Assembly: GCA_009823505.1 (NCBI GenBank)
Contig: VZQC01006250.1
Span: forward strand, 58,537-122,536
From: Rhizomys pruinosus
Taxonomy: Eukaryota; Chordata; Mammalia; Rodentia; Spalacidae
Length of the DNA: 64,000 bases
Reading direction: 5' to 3'
The translations under genes were made by a program, and so were the position numbers. Numbering within the stretch: position 1 is the stretch's first letter; the number at the start of each line of letters is the position of its first letter. The notes beneath the pieces are model-generated. The model saw only the letters and a program-made list of their open reading frames with translations. It was not told where the DNA came from and did not search any database. Shown one piece after another: positions 1 to 11,674 of this stretch.

Positions 1-358
1 GAACATTAGGAAGTGTGGCCTTGCCAGAGAAAGCATATCACTGGGGCTGGTTTTGAGAGTTCATAGCTCAGGCCCACTTGCAGTCTTCTCTTCTCTCTCT
101 CTCTCTCTCTCTCTCCACCTCTCTCTCTCTCTCCCTATGTCTCCCTGTCCCTCTCCCTGTCCCTCTCCTTCTCCCTCTCCCCCTCCTCCTCCCTCTCTTT
201 CCCTCCCTTCCTTCCTCCATCCTGTGCTTGTTTGAAGATATGAGTACTCAGCTTCTGCTCTGCCTGGCTCCTGCCATGCCTCTGCAGCCATAACTCTTCC
301 TTTTATAAGTGGGCTTGGTCATGGTTTTATCACAGCAACAGAAAGCAACTAATATACA
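1..358 (+). mobile_element. ORR1/MT-like MaLR LTR, cut by the window edge
   Basis: The left part carries the MaLR-type phrase for a shared 'GGAAGTGTGGCC' block (from about position 10) and the right end is the typical MaLR terminus 'TCACAGCAACAGAAAGCAAC' followed by TAATA and CA. A CT-rich tract at about 85-215 lies inside it. The 5' end is outside the window. It is a non-coding LTR; the short open frames across the CT tract are low-complexity artefacts. Confidence 0.7.
85..215. repeat. CT-rich simple repeat
   Basis: Nearly pure pyrimidine run, first (CT)n and then CCCTCT/CCTCCT units, inside the MaLR LTR. Confidence 0.9.
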
Positions 359-516
359 GTGCATATGTCCACCACGAGCATGTTTCTAGGTTCCATCCCC
401 AAACACCAAATGACTCTTGTGGTAAATATAACACAACTGGATTAACATAAAATACTCTCGACATTCATTTTATTTTAGTTTTTTTTTTTTCAACATTCAT
501 TTTAAATGAATTTTAG

Positions 517-655
517 GCACAGTAGTGACTGACACGGTGGTGAAACATGTACTACAAGTGTTTGAGAGGCAGAGGCAGGAAGATCACTCGAGCCCAGGAG
601 TTCTAGGCCATGGCAACATAGTGAGTCCTAGTCTTAAAATAAGCGAACAAACAGA
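517..655 (+). mobile_element. Old B1-like SINE
   Basis: Contains diverged B1 landmarks: 'GAGGCAGAGGCAGGAAGATC' at about 566, then a 'CATGGCAACATAGTGAG' block, and an A-rich end. The divergence suggests an early B1 or proto-B1 copy. Confidence 0.6.
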
Positions 656-845
656 TTAGGAAGTGATTTAAACACACATTTCCTTAAACGTGAAATGTGT
701 TATATCATAGTTCCTACCAACCTCTGCTTGAACTAAGTTGGGCAGAGATGAGAAGCAGCTTCTAGTTTAGGAACACTAACACTGAAAATAATCATATCCT
801 TCTAGCACAGCCGATGTCTTCAAGTCTAGAATGACACTTAACAGG

Positions 846-1256
846 TGTGCTGGATAGCTTTGGTGTCAACTTGACACACCCGGGTTGAGGGAGCCTCAAT
901 TGGGGAATTGGCTCCATTGGACTGGCCTGTGGCCACATCTGTGGAGTATTGTCTTGATTGTCGAGCAGTGTGGGAGGGTCCAGCCCACTATTGGTGGTGC
1001 CACCCTGGACAGGTTGTTGTGTATTGTATAAGAGGGCAGGCTGGGCATGGGCCAGGGGAGTAAGCCAGTGAACAGCATTCCTCCATGGCCTGTGCTTCAG
1101 CTGCTGCCTCCAGGTTCCTGACCTGAGATCCTGCCTTGGGCTCCCTGAGTGATGAACTGTGACTCAGGAGATGTAAGCTGAATAAACCCTTTCCTCCCCA
1201 AGTTGGTGTCGGTCAGAGTGTTTTGTCACAGCAATGGAAGACAAACTAGAACAACA
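846..1256 (+). mobile_element. Rodent MaLR/URR1-like repeat
   Basis: About 410 bp unit. It starts with a 'GTCAACTTGACAC' block, has 'GGAGGGTCCAGCCCACTA' in the middle, and ends in 'AATAAACCCTTTCC' and 'TCACAGCAATGGAAGACAAA'. This is a common rodent interspersed repeat with a MaLR-like 3' terminus. I cannot fix the family name without a consensus comparison. Confidence 0.6.
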
Positions 1257-1928
1257 GGCATATGGCACTTGCTAACAGGCCTGTCTTTCTTGCTTGTTCT
1301 AACCAAGTAAGCTGTCTGACACCGTCTGCAAAACAATCCAAAGTCAGTAGCTTCCTTCTAAGGTCCTCATGTAAAATCCTTGACTGATAAAGAATCCCAA
1401 GCACTGGCACTTCAGACAAGACACTCTTGTCTTTGCTAACAGTGTAAAGACCATCCTCAATGCCACAGTGGTTACCTCTGTAGCCCTCTCTAGTAGCATT
1501 TAGATGCAGGAGGATGGAAGCCTAAGGACTCAAGAAAGAGTGGTAGAGAAAGCTTCTGCTTTGGTCCAGGCCAGAGGAAAGAGAAGGATCCTAGCAAGAC
1601 CTGTGGAAGGACTGGGCAGTGGAAGTTAACTCAGCAAAAGCTACCATTCTCTTTTCAATCTTCATTTTCTGTGCCCTCCACTTTTAATCATGAGGAGCCA
1701 ATTTGAATTGTGCTGAAGAAGCAAAGGAAAATCAAACTAGGTACTCACTAATGGCAATGTGGAGGAAGGAGGACAGTCTGACACACAGGGCTAAGGCAGA
1801 ATAGGCATCACCAGGAAAGCATGAGAAGGAGCCACTGCAGGCCTAACAGAGAAGGTCTTGACTCATATGTATGTTTCCAAAAGGTCTTGAACTGCTCAGA
1901 CAGAAAGACTAGTTCTGAAGGTCAGTTT

Positions 1929-1978
<50 letters not shown>

Positions 1979-2334
1979 TAAAAATGACATCTTCCTTCTA
2001 AGTGATGCCAGGAGAACTGAATGAGATTCTGTACCATAGATCTGTGCAGTGCTGATATGTAGGAAATGTTCAGTAGATGTCGCCTTTTATTATGACCAAT
2101 AGGGAGGCCTGGATGGGGCAAGGAAGACAGGTCAAGCAGGGAAGTACATGGTAATCAAGGTCATTTGAAATACAGAAGATCAGAAAGCAGCCTGGCAGCT
2201 TGGCTTTTTTTCAGTCTCTCAGTTCATGACAGCATGCTTGTCAGACTGTCCAGTCTCTGGAGAGATTGTTTATATAACAGAAGAATGCACAGTGACCTCT
2301 GCAAAGATGACTCTTGGTGTTAAGAACAGGAAGT
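1257..2334. other. Unique sequence, no gene seen
   Basis: Apart from the GT microsatellite at 1931-1977 I recognise no repeat, RNA gene or coding region here. Confidence 0.6.
1931..1977. repeat. (GT)n microsatellite
   Basis: About 23 uninterrupted GT dinucleotides. Confidence 0.97.
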
Positions 2335-2672
2335 GATTGTGTCATTCTTCTTCCCATCACTATAGCTAAATACCTGAGATGATAAACTTCATAAAGAGGC
2401 TTATTCGGGCTGAGAGGTTGGTTGGGGCCACTTGCTCTTCTTTCTTTGGGCATTTGGTGGCATAACGGCTATGGCAGTCAGTGGGTAAAGGTGATCTACT
2501 CATCTTGTAATATTTTGGAAGCAATGTAAGTGAAGCGCCTCTCCAAGGATGTGCATTCAATGACCCAACTTCCTCCCAGGAGGGTGCACCACTTTAAGGT
2601 TCCATCACTTTTCACTAAGACAGGGAAAGAAGCCTTTAACGCAGAGACTTGGGGGGATCCCAAACCACAGCA
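2335..2672 (-). mobile_element. MaLR LTR (MST/MLT1-like), old
   Basis: Read on the minus strand it has a MaLR layout. The plus-strand left end has the 'CATCACTATAGCTAAATACC' block followed by an 'AAAGAGGCTTATT' poly(A)-signal region. The right end has 'GGGGGGATCCCAAACCACAG', corresponding to the LTR start. Diverged and non-coding. Confidence 0.6.
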
Positions 2673-5314
2673 GTGCCCAGTGTACTGGCCAAGTGGCCAG
2701 AAGGATGAAAAGGGATCTTTGCTTGCCAAGCTGTGACAGCCCATGTGGGGTTTCAGGATGTCTTCTTATGAACTTCTGTCATAGTACAGGCTGGCATGTG
2801 GCTCCTGCATTGACTCAAAGAACTGCCTATGACCTATTGATTCACTCATTTCAGCTTTCTGTACAATGGGTTCCCATCCCCAAAGGGCCGACCTACAATA
2901 AGAGTTAAAGGCAACAGTTACTGTACATGTCCGAGGTATAAAGAGCCTACAAGATACTAAAGTGTTATGATGTCATCACTATAGCCCAAGATAAATACCC
3001 CCTGCTCATAGTGGGAGATGGCAGTTGTGTAAATTTCCCAAAATCACATTTTGCTAATAACACCAACGATGAAAAGCCAATCTCCATGGCTGCAAAGTCC
3101 AAGTTCTTAGCTGATGCTCATTACTGCCAAGCTATCTTAGCCTAATTAATATTATAGTTAGCAGATTAAATAAGTGTCTATCTGGTGTGATTTTGAAGGT
3201 AGCACATGGATATTTATTTAAAACAGAGAGAATCAGACCGTCTGCTTCTTCACAGTCGCACTGAGCTTACTAAGGAGCAATCATGAGCAAGGCTCACCCT
3301 CCTAGCTGAAGACATTATATACAAGAAGTTACCTTGGACATTAAGTGGTGGCAGATGTGTAAGGAATACTGCTGGGCTTTGACTTTAATGAAGGTGGTGG
3401 ATGAGTGTGTGGAGATGGTAACTACAGCATCATTGGAATGGCAATCACAGGAAGAAACAGAATCACCATGTTGGAACAAGTTTAAACAACTGCTCTTCAG
3501 TAGAGAAGTCCAGGGCCCTCTCCAAAGGAACTGCTTTGCTATGAGGTAAAATGAGGTCATGTACAATTTCATATGAAACCTTTTTGCTAAATACTTTTAT
3601 AATAATCAAAAATTAAAATAAAATAATTAAACAAATAAAACAACTCAAGTTCTTATACTGCTCATCTCTTCAGATCAAAACCTTAAGGTCTATGGAAGTA
3701 TTTTCTGCTACAGAAAGAAATAGCGCATTCCAGCTGACTGTGCTCTCTCGTTACTGTGTCCCACACTGGAGAAACAAACACTGTTCTAGATGAATCTGCA
3801 CCCTCTCTGCTGCTCTCTTTCCTGAGCTCAAAACTCAGTATCAATGACAGTTGGCATTATCTTACCCTGCTCCCCTCTGCTCTTGGCAACCTCAAAACAA
3901 AGTTTATTTCCTTTTATCCTAGGCAACTGCCCTTCAGCCTGCACTATTTCAGCCGGGGTTGATGCCATTTTCTCTTTTGCCCTGCTTTGAAACTCATTCA
4001 TGTGTATTCTTCAGCAACTTCTCCTTCACGACCAACCAATTAAACACTATAAGTTCCACCCTTGGAATAGTGCTCAAAGTGGCTTTCCCCCTCTCCAACT
4101 CTCTTGGTTCTAGTGCTCATCACAACCTGTCAGTCCCTCCTGCCCCTACCACTGGGCTCAGCCAGCAGCCTGTGCTCACAGCTCCTAACAGATCTCCAGG
4201 CCTCTCTCCATCTCTCCAGTACTACAGCTCTGAGCACACCCTTCCCATGAACCTAGCCTGCCATGCATCTGTAGAACGGCACTTATCTACCTAATTATCT
4301 AATTTCCCAAGTCTATGATTTAGGTGCCCCTTTCCATGCAAGCCATAGATCTTCCTAACCCTATAGGTGCCCAGCCTTTGTGGGTTATTCTGGACATATA
4401 TGTACCAAAATGAGCAGAAGGCTTAAGGACAAGACATCCGAATCTGAATTTAAAATATCTAGCAGTTCTGGGATGAGGATAAAAATTCAAGGATTTCTGA
4501 TGATTCAGAAATAATGGAAATTTTGCCTTTGAAGCTAGACACACATGTGCTTGAATTTCAGATCTGCTTATTGTGACCTATAAGGCCATGATCAAACTCT
4601 CTGGCTATGTAATTTGATTTCTTCACCTTACGAAAGTTAACAATCTCTTTGAAAGTCTGTTATAAGCATTAGAATTCACAAACATGAAGTCATTCACTGT
4701 TGTGTCATAATAGTTGATTCCAGCCTACAAAGTACCACATATTAAGTGCTGTAATTGCCTTACCACCATTTGAACCTTAAAGTATTTAATAAAATTTTCC
4801 CCATATTTTCTATGTGTTTTAAGATTATCTTCTCCCACATCTAAGTTGCTAGCTCCATTACCAGGAAGTATGTGCAGTTGATCTTTCTTCTAGAATATGG
4901 CACCATGTCCAGCACAAAGACAATGCACAGGAAATAGTGTGTGTAGTTAAACTGAGGAAGAAAGTGAATCCCCCAGCAAGTATGCAAAAAGAGTGGATAT
5001 TCTCCAAAACCCTGTCATGGGGACCCCAAGAGCTAGGTAGCAGCAGGGGAACAGATTCCTGAGGGAGACAGCAATAGCTGATGATCAAGAATGTTGAGAA
5101 TCTGCAAACCTCATAATGGGCCTGCTGGGGCTAGTGGATGAGGGTCTGGGTGCCACACACGCTCTGATGTCCTGAAAGAGCAGAGCCTGCAGGCTCAAGT
5201 TCAAGCACAAGTTCTGCCCTTCACTGGCTCCTTAAGCACAAGTCACTCATCAATGAAGTAAAATAAAAAGAATTAACTTACCACTTACTTTCAGACATGG
5301 TAATTAATGTATAT
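2673..5314. other. Mostly unique sequence; possible MIR traces
   Basis: No gene seen. Stretches near 4530-4720 and 5190-5290 resemble MIR SINEs only weakly (a diverged tRNA-like head and an ATTTGATTTCTTCACC block). The 50-110 codon frames here have no recognisable domain or codon signal. Confidence 0.5.
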
Positions 5315-5502
5315 GAGTAGAAGGTATATATTCATATTTTAGAGTAATATAACATTAAAAGGAAAAAATGTGAACCCCTAAACACAGCTTCTGTATGTTT
5401 AACCTTTGTCAGATGGGTTACTGGTGAAGAGTTCCACTCTAAACTTGTTTTGTAATTAACCTAGAGTTTATTTTCAGAGTTTGTAATTTTGGTATATGTA
5501 TG

Positions 5503-5533
<31 letters not shown>

Positions 5534-5775
5534 CATATTTTGGAGTAATACAAAATTAAACGGAATAACAATGACAAAAAAGACTTATTCAAAGAATTGA
5601 CCAAAACTGTAAACCTCTGTATCAAAAAAGTTAAAAAAGACTGAGAAAAAGATGCATGTATGGCAGAATGCATGAATTCTGAGGAGGAGGGTATGGATAG
5701 GGGAACAGGTCTAAATTTGATTAAGAAATGTTGTATAAAATGTACAAAAGCTCAATAAAAATTAAGAAAAAAACA
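5315..5775 (+). mobile_element. L1 3' UTR fragment
   Basis: 5'-truncated L1 reduced to its 3' UTR. It has 'CATATTTTAGAGTAATATAA', then 'TTTTGGAGTAATACAAAATT', then the shared L1 terminal block 'ATGGCAGAATGCATGAATTC', a G-rich stretch, 'GGTCTAAATTTGATT' and an A-rich end. A (TG)n array expanded within it at about 5504-5533. Confidence 0.8.
5504..5533. repeat. (TG)n microsatellite
   Basis: Pure TG array inside the L1 3' UTR. Confidence 0.95.
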
Positions 5776-5785
5776 TAAGAGGGAG

Positions 5786-5788
<3 letters not shown>

Positions 5789-5822
<34 letters not shown>
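5789..5822. repeat. (AC)n microsatellite
   Basis: Pure AC array just past the A-rich L1 tail at 5775. Confidence 0.95.
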
Positions 5823-5825
<3 letters not shown>

Positions 5826-5974
5826 TGAATCATATTACTAACTCCAGAGTTCCCAAAAAGATTAACTCTGTGTTCAGTACCAGAATAGCCTCATGATTTT
5901 CATGTTCGTATATGGAGAAGTCCAAGGACAGCAGCAGCTTTTCTAATTCCAAGGAAAACACCCCATGTGGGACC

Positions 5975-6270
5975 ATCTTTTTAAAATTATTATTATTCTT
6001 CTTTTTAAAAAGTTTTTATTCATTATTTTTATTCATTTTTAGATATTTTAGTGATGTTTTTCATATTTCATTCATCATTTCTCAGTTTAATTCAGACACA
6101 CTCCCCTTTCCATGCCCCCTACTCCACCCCTGTTCCTGCATTCTGACATGTCTTGCATCTTTCTATCAATCTTTTGTTTTCACATTTCCCTTTAATTTTA
6201 TATTACTTCAAATTATGCATACAAATCCTCCACCCCTATACCAATATTATAAAATCTGAACATAAGAGGG
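5975..6270 (-). mobile_element. L1 3' UTR fragment
   Basis: Reverse-oriented L1 end: T-rich head, 'TTTATTCATTATTTTTATTC', C-rich 'CCCCTTTCCATGCCCCCTAC', 'GTTCCTGCATTCTGACATG', then 'TTTAATTTTATATTACTTC'. The middle of the 3' UTR present at 14.6-14.8 kb is missing. Confidence 0.75.
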
Positions 6271-6486
6271 ACTCCCATTGTTGGACTACCCAGGCTGTAT
6301 CATGGAGACCAGCACAGAAGGATCAAGACAGGATGTGATGCTTACTGGACTTCATGTGGTGACCATGGGAAGGGAAAACCCCAGTGTGGAGCACAAGGGC
6401 AGGACTGATGGTTGTTTGGGCTGGCCAAAGAGGAGCCTTCAAACATGACATCTTTCAGCCTTATTTAAAAAAAAGAAAAAAAAAGA

Positions 6487-6805
6487 AATCATAAGCTGAA
6501 GATGCTAAAAGATATATGTGGCATGCATATATGCATATTTTGGAGTGATGCAGATTGGAAAGAACAACAACAACAACAAAAACAAAAGACTGGGTCAAAG
6601 AACTGACTGAAATGGTGAACTTCTGCTCAAAACAGTAAACTTCTGCTTCAAAAATTTTAAAGGCAACTGAGAAAAAGATGAAAAACATGTTTGGCAGAAT
6701 GCATGAGCTCTGGTGGGGGGGGCAAGGAACAGGAAATGGGTCTAGACTTGATTGGAAATTTTGTGTGAAATGCACAAAACTTCTATAAAAATTGGCTTTA
6801 AAAAA
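6487..6805 (+). mobile_element. L1 3' UTR fragment
   Basis: Contains 'TTTTGGAGTGATGCAGATTGG', an AAC-repeat, the terminal block 'TTGGCAGAATGCATGAGCTC', a GGTGGGGGGG tract, 'GGGTCTAGACTTGATT' and an A-rich tail. It has the same 3' UTR type as the L1 at 52-54.8 kb. Confidence 0.8.
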
Positions 6806-7522
6806 AGGGACACCATCTTTTTAGTTATAGGAAATTGCCCAGCACAGTCTCTACTCTCCTGTGAGCTATTGATGGGAATGGCAACTCCTGGAAGCAATGC
6901 TCTAATTCCCATTTTATAACCACCTGCATTCAACTCCCTGAGGCCCAGAGGGGGACCATCTCATGGCAGCCACAACAAAATCCAAGTAAAGGATAGAAAG
7001 AAGTCTCAAATCCACGCCAAAACCCATTCTTTCTCTCCTTGAGGCCATGTTGACTCAAAGGCGAAGTTTCATGAGAAGCTTGTGGTTGAATTCTAACCTT
7101 TGGAGAAGAAATGAATTAATGTATTGAGGAAAGAGTTATGCTATGCTCCAAATGACCAAAATTAAACCAAAGAAGAATCCAAATCTTTCTGATAGACTGT
7201 CTCCTGCCAATTCCTATCAGTTGCCCACTGCCCTTTTATCCTCTTCTGAAAAAGAGGTCAAAGACAAAGCATGACAGAAGCTCACTTAAGCACTGCGTAG
7301 AAATGTTTTGGGCAAAGAGGACAAATGGGTAGTAAAGGATCTGACTCTTTAACCAGGCTTGTACGGCATTCCAGTAGAATTACTAGTGTTAAGGAAACTA
7401 CAACGAGGCTTCTCAAAACACCATGTACAAGGAATCTGCTCACTTTCATGAACAGGCTCTTTGGGCATGCTGAAAGGAGCATGCAGAATCTATTCACTCT
7501 GAGAGTCTGTAAAATGCAAGGG
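6806..7522. other. Unique sequence, no gene seen
   Basis: No repeat, RNA gene or convincing coding region recognised. Confidence 0.5.
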
Positions 7523-7637
7523 CAGCCAGGCATGGTGGCAGAGGCAGGTGGATCTCTGTGAGATCAATGTCAGCCTGGCCAAGTTCCAGACCAGCTGGGG
7601 CTATGGGAAGATGCGGTCTCAAAAAATCCCAAAACAA
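7523..7637 (+). mobile_element. B1 SINE, internally deleted
   Basis: 'GCCAGGCATGGTGGCAGAGG' fuses the B1 start directly to its A-box-distal part. It is followed by the right half ending 'GATGCGGTCTC' and an A-rich tail that has become the GAAA array. Confidence 0.85.
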
Positions 7638-7882
<245 letters not shown>

Positions 7883-7939
7883 AACAAGCCATCAAGTAAA
7901 CGATGAAACACAAGACGTAAGGGCAAGATCTTGGGAGAA

Positions 7940-8240
7940 GTCTCAGTCAGGTAAGTGTCTGCTGTGTAAGCATAAAGCTCTGAATGCAGATCCTCAGTAC
8001 TCACATAAAAGTAGGGAGCAGAGACAGGCAGATCCTGGGAGGTCACTGGTCAGCCAACTTATCCAATTAATAAGACCCAGGTTTGATGGGAGACCCTGTC
8101 TTCAATAATAAGGTGGAGAGCTATCAACAAAGATAGCCAGTGTTGCCCTCTGGCTTCCAAATACATGTACATACACATGATTGTGTACCCAGATGCACAT
8201 AGGAACATACATACATCACACACAGAGAGAAAAAAAGTGA
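7940..8240 (+). mobile_element. B4 (ID-B1 composite) SINE
   Basis: ID-like tRNA head with 'TGCTGTGTAAGCATAAAGCTC', then a B1-derived half with 'GGGAGCAGAGACAGGCAGAT' and 'GGGAGACCCTGTCTTCA', then a CA-rich tail with 'TGCCCTCTGGCTTCCAAATA'. This order is the B4 layout. Confidence 0.75.
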
Positions 8241-8970
8241 CAGGAGCAGAGGGCAGGTCTTCTCACAATCAACACACTTGAAATTTGATATAGCTCTGCT
8301 GAGTTCAGAAGCACAGGTAATGTTTAACACTAACTTTAAGTATTTGAAGAGCTTAAGTTCCTTACTGGAGCATCTGGCTATATTCTTAAGGGTTTAACCT
8401 GAAAGAAAGGACCAGGGTGGAAGAAACAGGGGCTTTTGCTGCCTATTAGGGTTATACGAGGTAGGCAATCAGATCTGGAGGCAACATTGAAGATTTAGTT
8501 AATTCAGTCTTCCTCACTGTTCAGGAAAATAGGCAGGACCAGAGCTGTGGAAATAGAAGTGAAATAAATAACAAAGTTACAGTAGGCAGTTCTTGTCAAG
8601 GATATGAGTTTGCTACTTACTACTCAAGTCAGGAAAGGATGAACTAAAAGATGAAGAGGTTTGAAAAGGGTTATGAGTGTAGATGAGAGCATGTTTGCAT
8701 GTTTGCATGGCTGCTTTGGGACCCATTGAAGAGCCTTGTTTCTAGGTTGGCTACAATATGCTATTGTTCAGACCTATGGAGGAGAGTTAGTTGCCTTACT
8801 ACCAAGACACTGCATCTGGCCGTGAGCTCACTCTATTGCACCTTTGTAAGCTCTTCTCTTGACTCACATGTCTGTCTTTGTTAAGCACTTAACACCATGC
8901 CTGGGAAAATGGGGAGCAGGCAAAATAGCACAATAAGTCAGTCTTCATCAGGAGAATGTACAGTGGGAGA
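8241..8970. other. Unique sequence, no gene seen
   Basis: Nothing recognised between the B4 and the MaLR element. Confidence 0.5.
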
Positions 8971-8977
8971 TGAGGGG

Positions 8978-9315
8978 TGTATTAGTCACTTTTCTGTTGC
9001 TGTGATAAAACCACCATGACCAAGGGAACTTATAAAAGGAAGGGTTTATTTGAGCTTACAATTGATGGTTCCAGGGAATTACCATGGTGGCGGAGTCAAG
9101 GTGGCCGGACTGGAGCAGAAAGCTGAGGTTCACATCTCCAATGGGCACAGGAAGTCAAGAAAGAGCAACTGGAGCCTTCAAGGGTTGTTAAACTCACTAA
9201 GCCCACCTCCAGTGATGTACTTCCTCCAGCATGGCCACACCTTCCAAGACCTCCCAAAACAGCGCCACCAACTGGCTTGAAGCCTATGGAGGACACTCTC
9301 ATTCAAACCACCACA
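8978..9315 (-). repeat. MaLR LTR (3' LTR of the minus-strand element)
   Basis: About 338 bp. It is clearly homologous to the copy at 10801-11160, including 'TCACATCTCCAATGGGCACA', 'CTTCCTCCAGCATGGCCACA' and the CCACCACA end. Confidence 0.88.
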
Positions 9316-10240
9316 TTCCACTCCCTGGCCCCATAGGCTCATGACCATATAAAATGCAAGATGCATTTAGTCCAAACTTAAAAGTCCCATAGTCTTTACC
9401 AGTCTCAATTCTACTCAAAAGTCTACAGTCCAAAGTCTCTTCTGACACCCAGCCTAATCTCTTAACTGTAAGCTCCTGTAAAATGAAAACACAAATCATA
9501 TTCCCAACATACAGTGGAACCAAATATACATTCGCATTCCAAAAGGGAGGAATAGAGGCATAGTGAGGAAATACTGGACCAAAACAAGACCAAAAACGAG
9601 CAGGGCAAACACCAAGCCCAGTAGCTCCATGTGTGACTTTTGGAACTTTACTTCCAAAGGGCTTAGATGGCTCAGCTCTTCCAGCTTTGCTTGCAACATA
9701 CATCTCTTTCTTATGCTGGTACCACTCCCTGTATGCAGCTCTGCTTGGCAAATATCTCACAGCTCTGGCATCTTGAATGTCTTCGTGGGGTCTCTGCTGC
9801 CAGCCAGGCTTCACATTCACAGCTTCATGCAATGGCCTATCAGGGCCTTCTTTATGCAGGGACACCCCTGCTGCACTCTGCCTGGCCTCTGCAGCTCTCT
9901 GAAACTGCAGAGGAAGAACTGATGACCCCTTCAGTCTTTCATCCTTCATGCCTTTAAAGCCAGCACCATGTGAATGAAACTGCCAAGTTTGGCTGCAAGT
10001 TTGGGATAGACCCTGGTCTATTTCAACCACATTTGCAGCTTTTCTCTGCCCTGGACTTGTTGGAGCAGAAAACCCTTTCATTATTTTCCTTTCAAAAGTT
10101 GGAGACTTAGATGGGTGTGATCTTGCCTTGAAGGTACTGTTTCTGTTGTTTACTTGTAAATCTCTAGACCTCTCCTTAATCACGTTAATCTCACTTTTTC
10201 CATTGTTTACTTGTAAATAACAAAGCCTCTCCTTAATCAC
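9299..10240 (-). pseudogene. Open 313-codon frame in the MaLR interior
   Basis: An uninterrupted minus-strand frame spans most of the MaLR interior, starts in a 57 bp tandem repeat and ends in the first bases of the 3' LTR. MaLR interiors are thought to derive from an ERVL gag region but are usually not coding. The N-terminal part contains two near-copies of a VIKER..LQVNN motif encoded by the tandem repeat. I see no zinc knuckle, signal peptide or known domain. The frame may be open by chance; it starts at the first ATG seen. It is best treated as a relic until codon constraint is shown. Confidence 0.35.
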
Positions 10241-10315
10241 ACTAATCTCACTTTTCCATTGCTTACTTGTAAATAGTTAGGCCTCTCCTTAATCACTTTA
10301 ATCTCCTTATCAAAG
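10148..10315. repeat. 57 bp tandem repeat, 3 copies
   Basis: Copies start at 10148, 10205 and 10261 with 'GTTTACTTGTAAAT' or 'GCTTACTTGTAAAT' and share 'CCTCTCCTTAATCAC'. The periods are 57 and 56 bases. It lies in the MaLR interior and encodes the repeated motif at the start of the open frame. Confidence 0.9.
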
Positions 10316-10777
10316 GGAGCCTCTCCTTCCCATGCCTTGACCCCACCATTAATCTTCCTAGTGCACTTTTCAGATCTGAATGGTACATTCTGCATTTCTT
10401 TCTGCCCCATCTGCTCTTTTTCACTCTAGATCTGCATAACATTCACCATTAATAGCCATGCCACCATTTCTACATTAGGCTGTCTTAAAATAGGCTCCAC
10501 CAAAGACATTAGTCCATTGCTTTTCAACTTAGCATCAGGCAAGCATTTGGGCTGTGGGCAAACTGAGTCCAGACTCTTTGCAAAATATCTCAGTTGCTGC
10601 CTAAGTCTTTATTTTCCTCTGGAACTACATTTTTTGCAGCAATGCTTTCTCCCAGGTTTCTAATAGAATGGCCCATTAAGCTCTGCTTACAGTAATCAAC
10701 AGCTTTTCTAGCCCAAAGTTCCAAAGTCTTCCACATTTCTCCAAACACCCACATGGTCAGGTTCTTTGCAGCTAACA

Positions 10778-10794
10778 CCCCACTTCTGGTACCA
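10778..10794 (-). other. MaLR primer-binding site (tRNA-Leu type)
   Basis: Minus-strand TGGTACCAGAAGTGGGG lies six bases inside the 5' LTR. This is the site expected for ERVL and MaLR elements. A similar, decayed site flanks the ERVL LTR at 25064. Confidence 0.8.
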
Positions 10795-10800
10795 AATAAC

Positions 10801-11160
10801 TGTATTAGTCACTTTCCTGTTGCTGTGATAAAACCACCATGACCAAGGTAATTTATAAAAAGAGCTTATTTGAGCTTATGATTGACAGTTCCAGGGAATT
10901 AGAGTCCAGCGTTGCGGGAGGGATGGTGGCCAGGCTGTAGCAGAAAGCCAAGGTTCACATCTCCAATGAGCACAGAAAGTCAAGAGAGAGCAACTGGAGC
11001 CTGAAAGGCTTGTTAAACTCACTAAGCCCACCCCCAGTGACATACTTCCTCCAGCATGGCCACACCTTCCAAAACCAACCAAAACAGCACCCTACACCAA
11101 CTGGGGACAAAATGTCCGAATACTTGAAGCCTATGGGGGACACTCTCATTCAAACCACCA
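10801..11160 (-). repeat. MaLR LTR (5' LTR of the minus-strand element)
   Basis: About 360 bp, paired with 8978-9315. It carries a short extra segment, 'AAAATGTCCGAATACTTGAAG', near its outer end. Confidence 0.88.
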
Positions 11161-11207
11161 TGAGGGCTCTATAGTTTATAAAATTATATTTTAAAAATTA
11201 GTCATTT

Positions 11208-11420
11208 GAGGGCTACAGAGATGGCTCAATAGTTAAGAGCACTGGCTGCTCTTGCAGAGGACTTGGGTTTGATTCCCAGCACCCACATGGCATCTAGCAA
11301 TAGTCCATAGCTTCAATTCCAGGGGATTTGACACCCTCTCCTAACCTCCATGGACATTGCATATCACAGGTGCACCTACCATATGCAGGTAACGCACTCA
11401 TAAAAATAAATTTTTTGAAA
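11208..11420 (+). mobile_element. B2/B3-type SINE
   Basis: tRNA-like head 'GAGATGGCTCAATAGTTAAG' with the B box 'GGTTTGATTCCCAGC'. The tail holds ACTCATAAAAATAAA. First of three in a row. Confidence 0.88.
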
Positions 11421-11422
11421 AG

Positions 11423-11651
11423 GGGCTGGAGAGGTGTCTCAGCAGTTAAGAACATTGGCTTTCTTGCAGAGGACCCAGGTTCAATTCCCAGCACCCACAT
11501 GGTGGGTAACAACCACCTGTAATTCCTGTCCCTGGGATCTGAAGCCTTCTTCTGATTTCTTTGGGTGCTGCATGCCAGGGGTGTGCCTACTTACATGCAG
11601 GCACTATAGTCATGCACATAAAACAAAAATAAGAAATAAAAAATAAAATAA
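11423..11651 (+). mobile_element. B2/B3-type SINE
   Basis: 'GGGGCTGGAGAGGTGTCTCA' head, B box 'GGTTCAATTCCCAGC', full body and an A-rich tail. It starts directly at the tail of the preceding copy. Confidence 0.9.
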
Positions 11652-11674
11652 GTCATTTGGAAGTACACTGTGTG

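Larger units (their letters stand above)
8978..11160 (-). mobile_element. MaLR (ORR1-type ERVL-MaLR) element with two LTRs
   Basis: On the minus strand the order is LTR (11160-10801), primer-binding site, internal region and LTR (9315-8978). Both LTR copies start, in plus orientation, with 'TGTATTAGTCACTTT' and end near 'CATTCAAACCACCA'. TGAGGG lies next to both outer edges (8971-8976 and 11161-11166), consistent with a target-site duplication; the left side has one extra G. MaLRs are non-autonomous relatives of ERVL, normally with a short non-coding interior. Most copies collapse to solo LTRs, so a two-LTR form is the less common state. Confidence 0.88.

Noticed and set aside
3315..3572. Opposed 71 and 85 codon frames as a small gene
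   Set aside because: No similarity or conserved motif seen; overlap on opposite strands is typical of chance frames.
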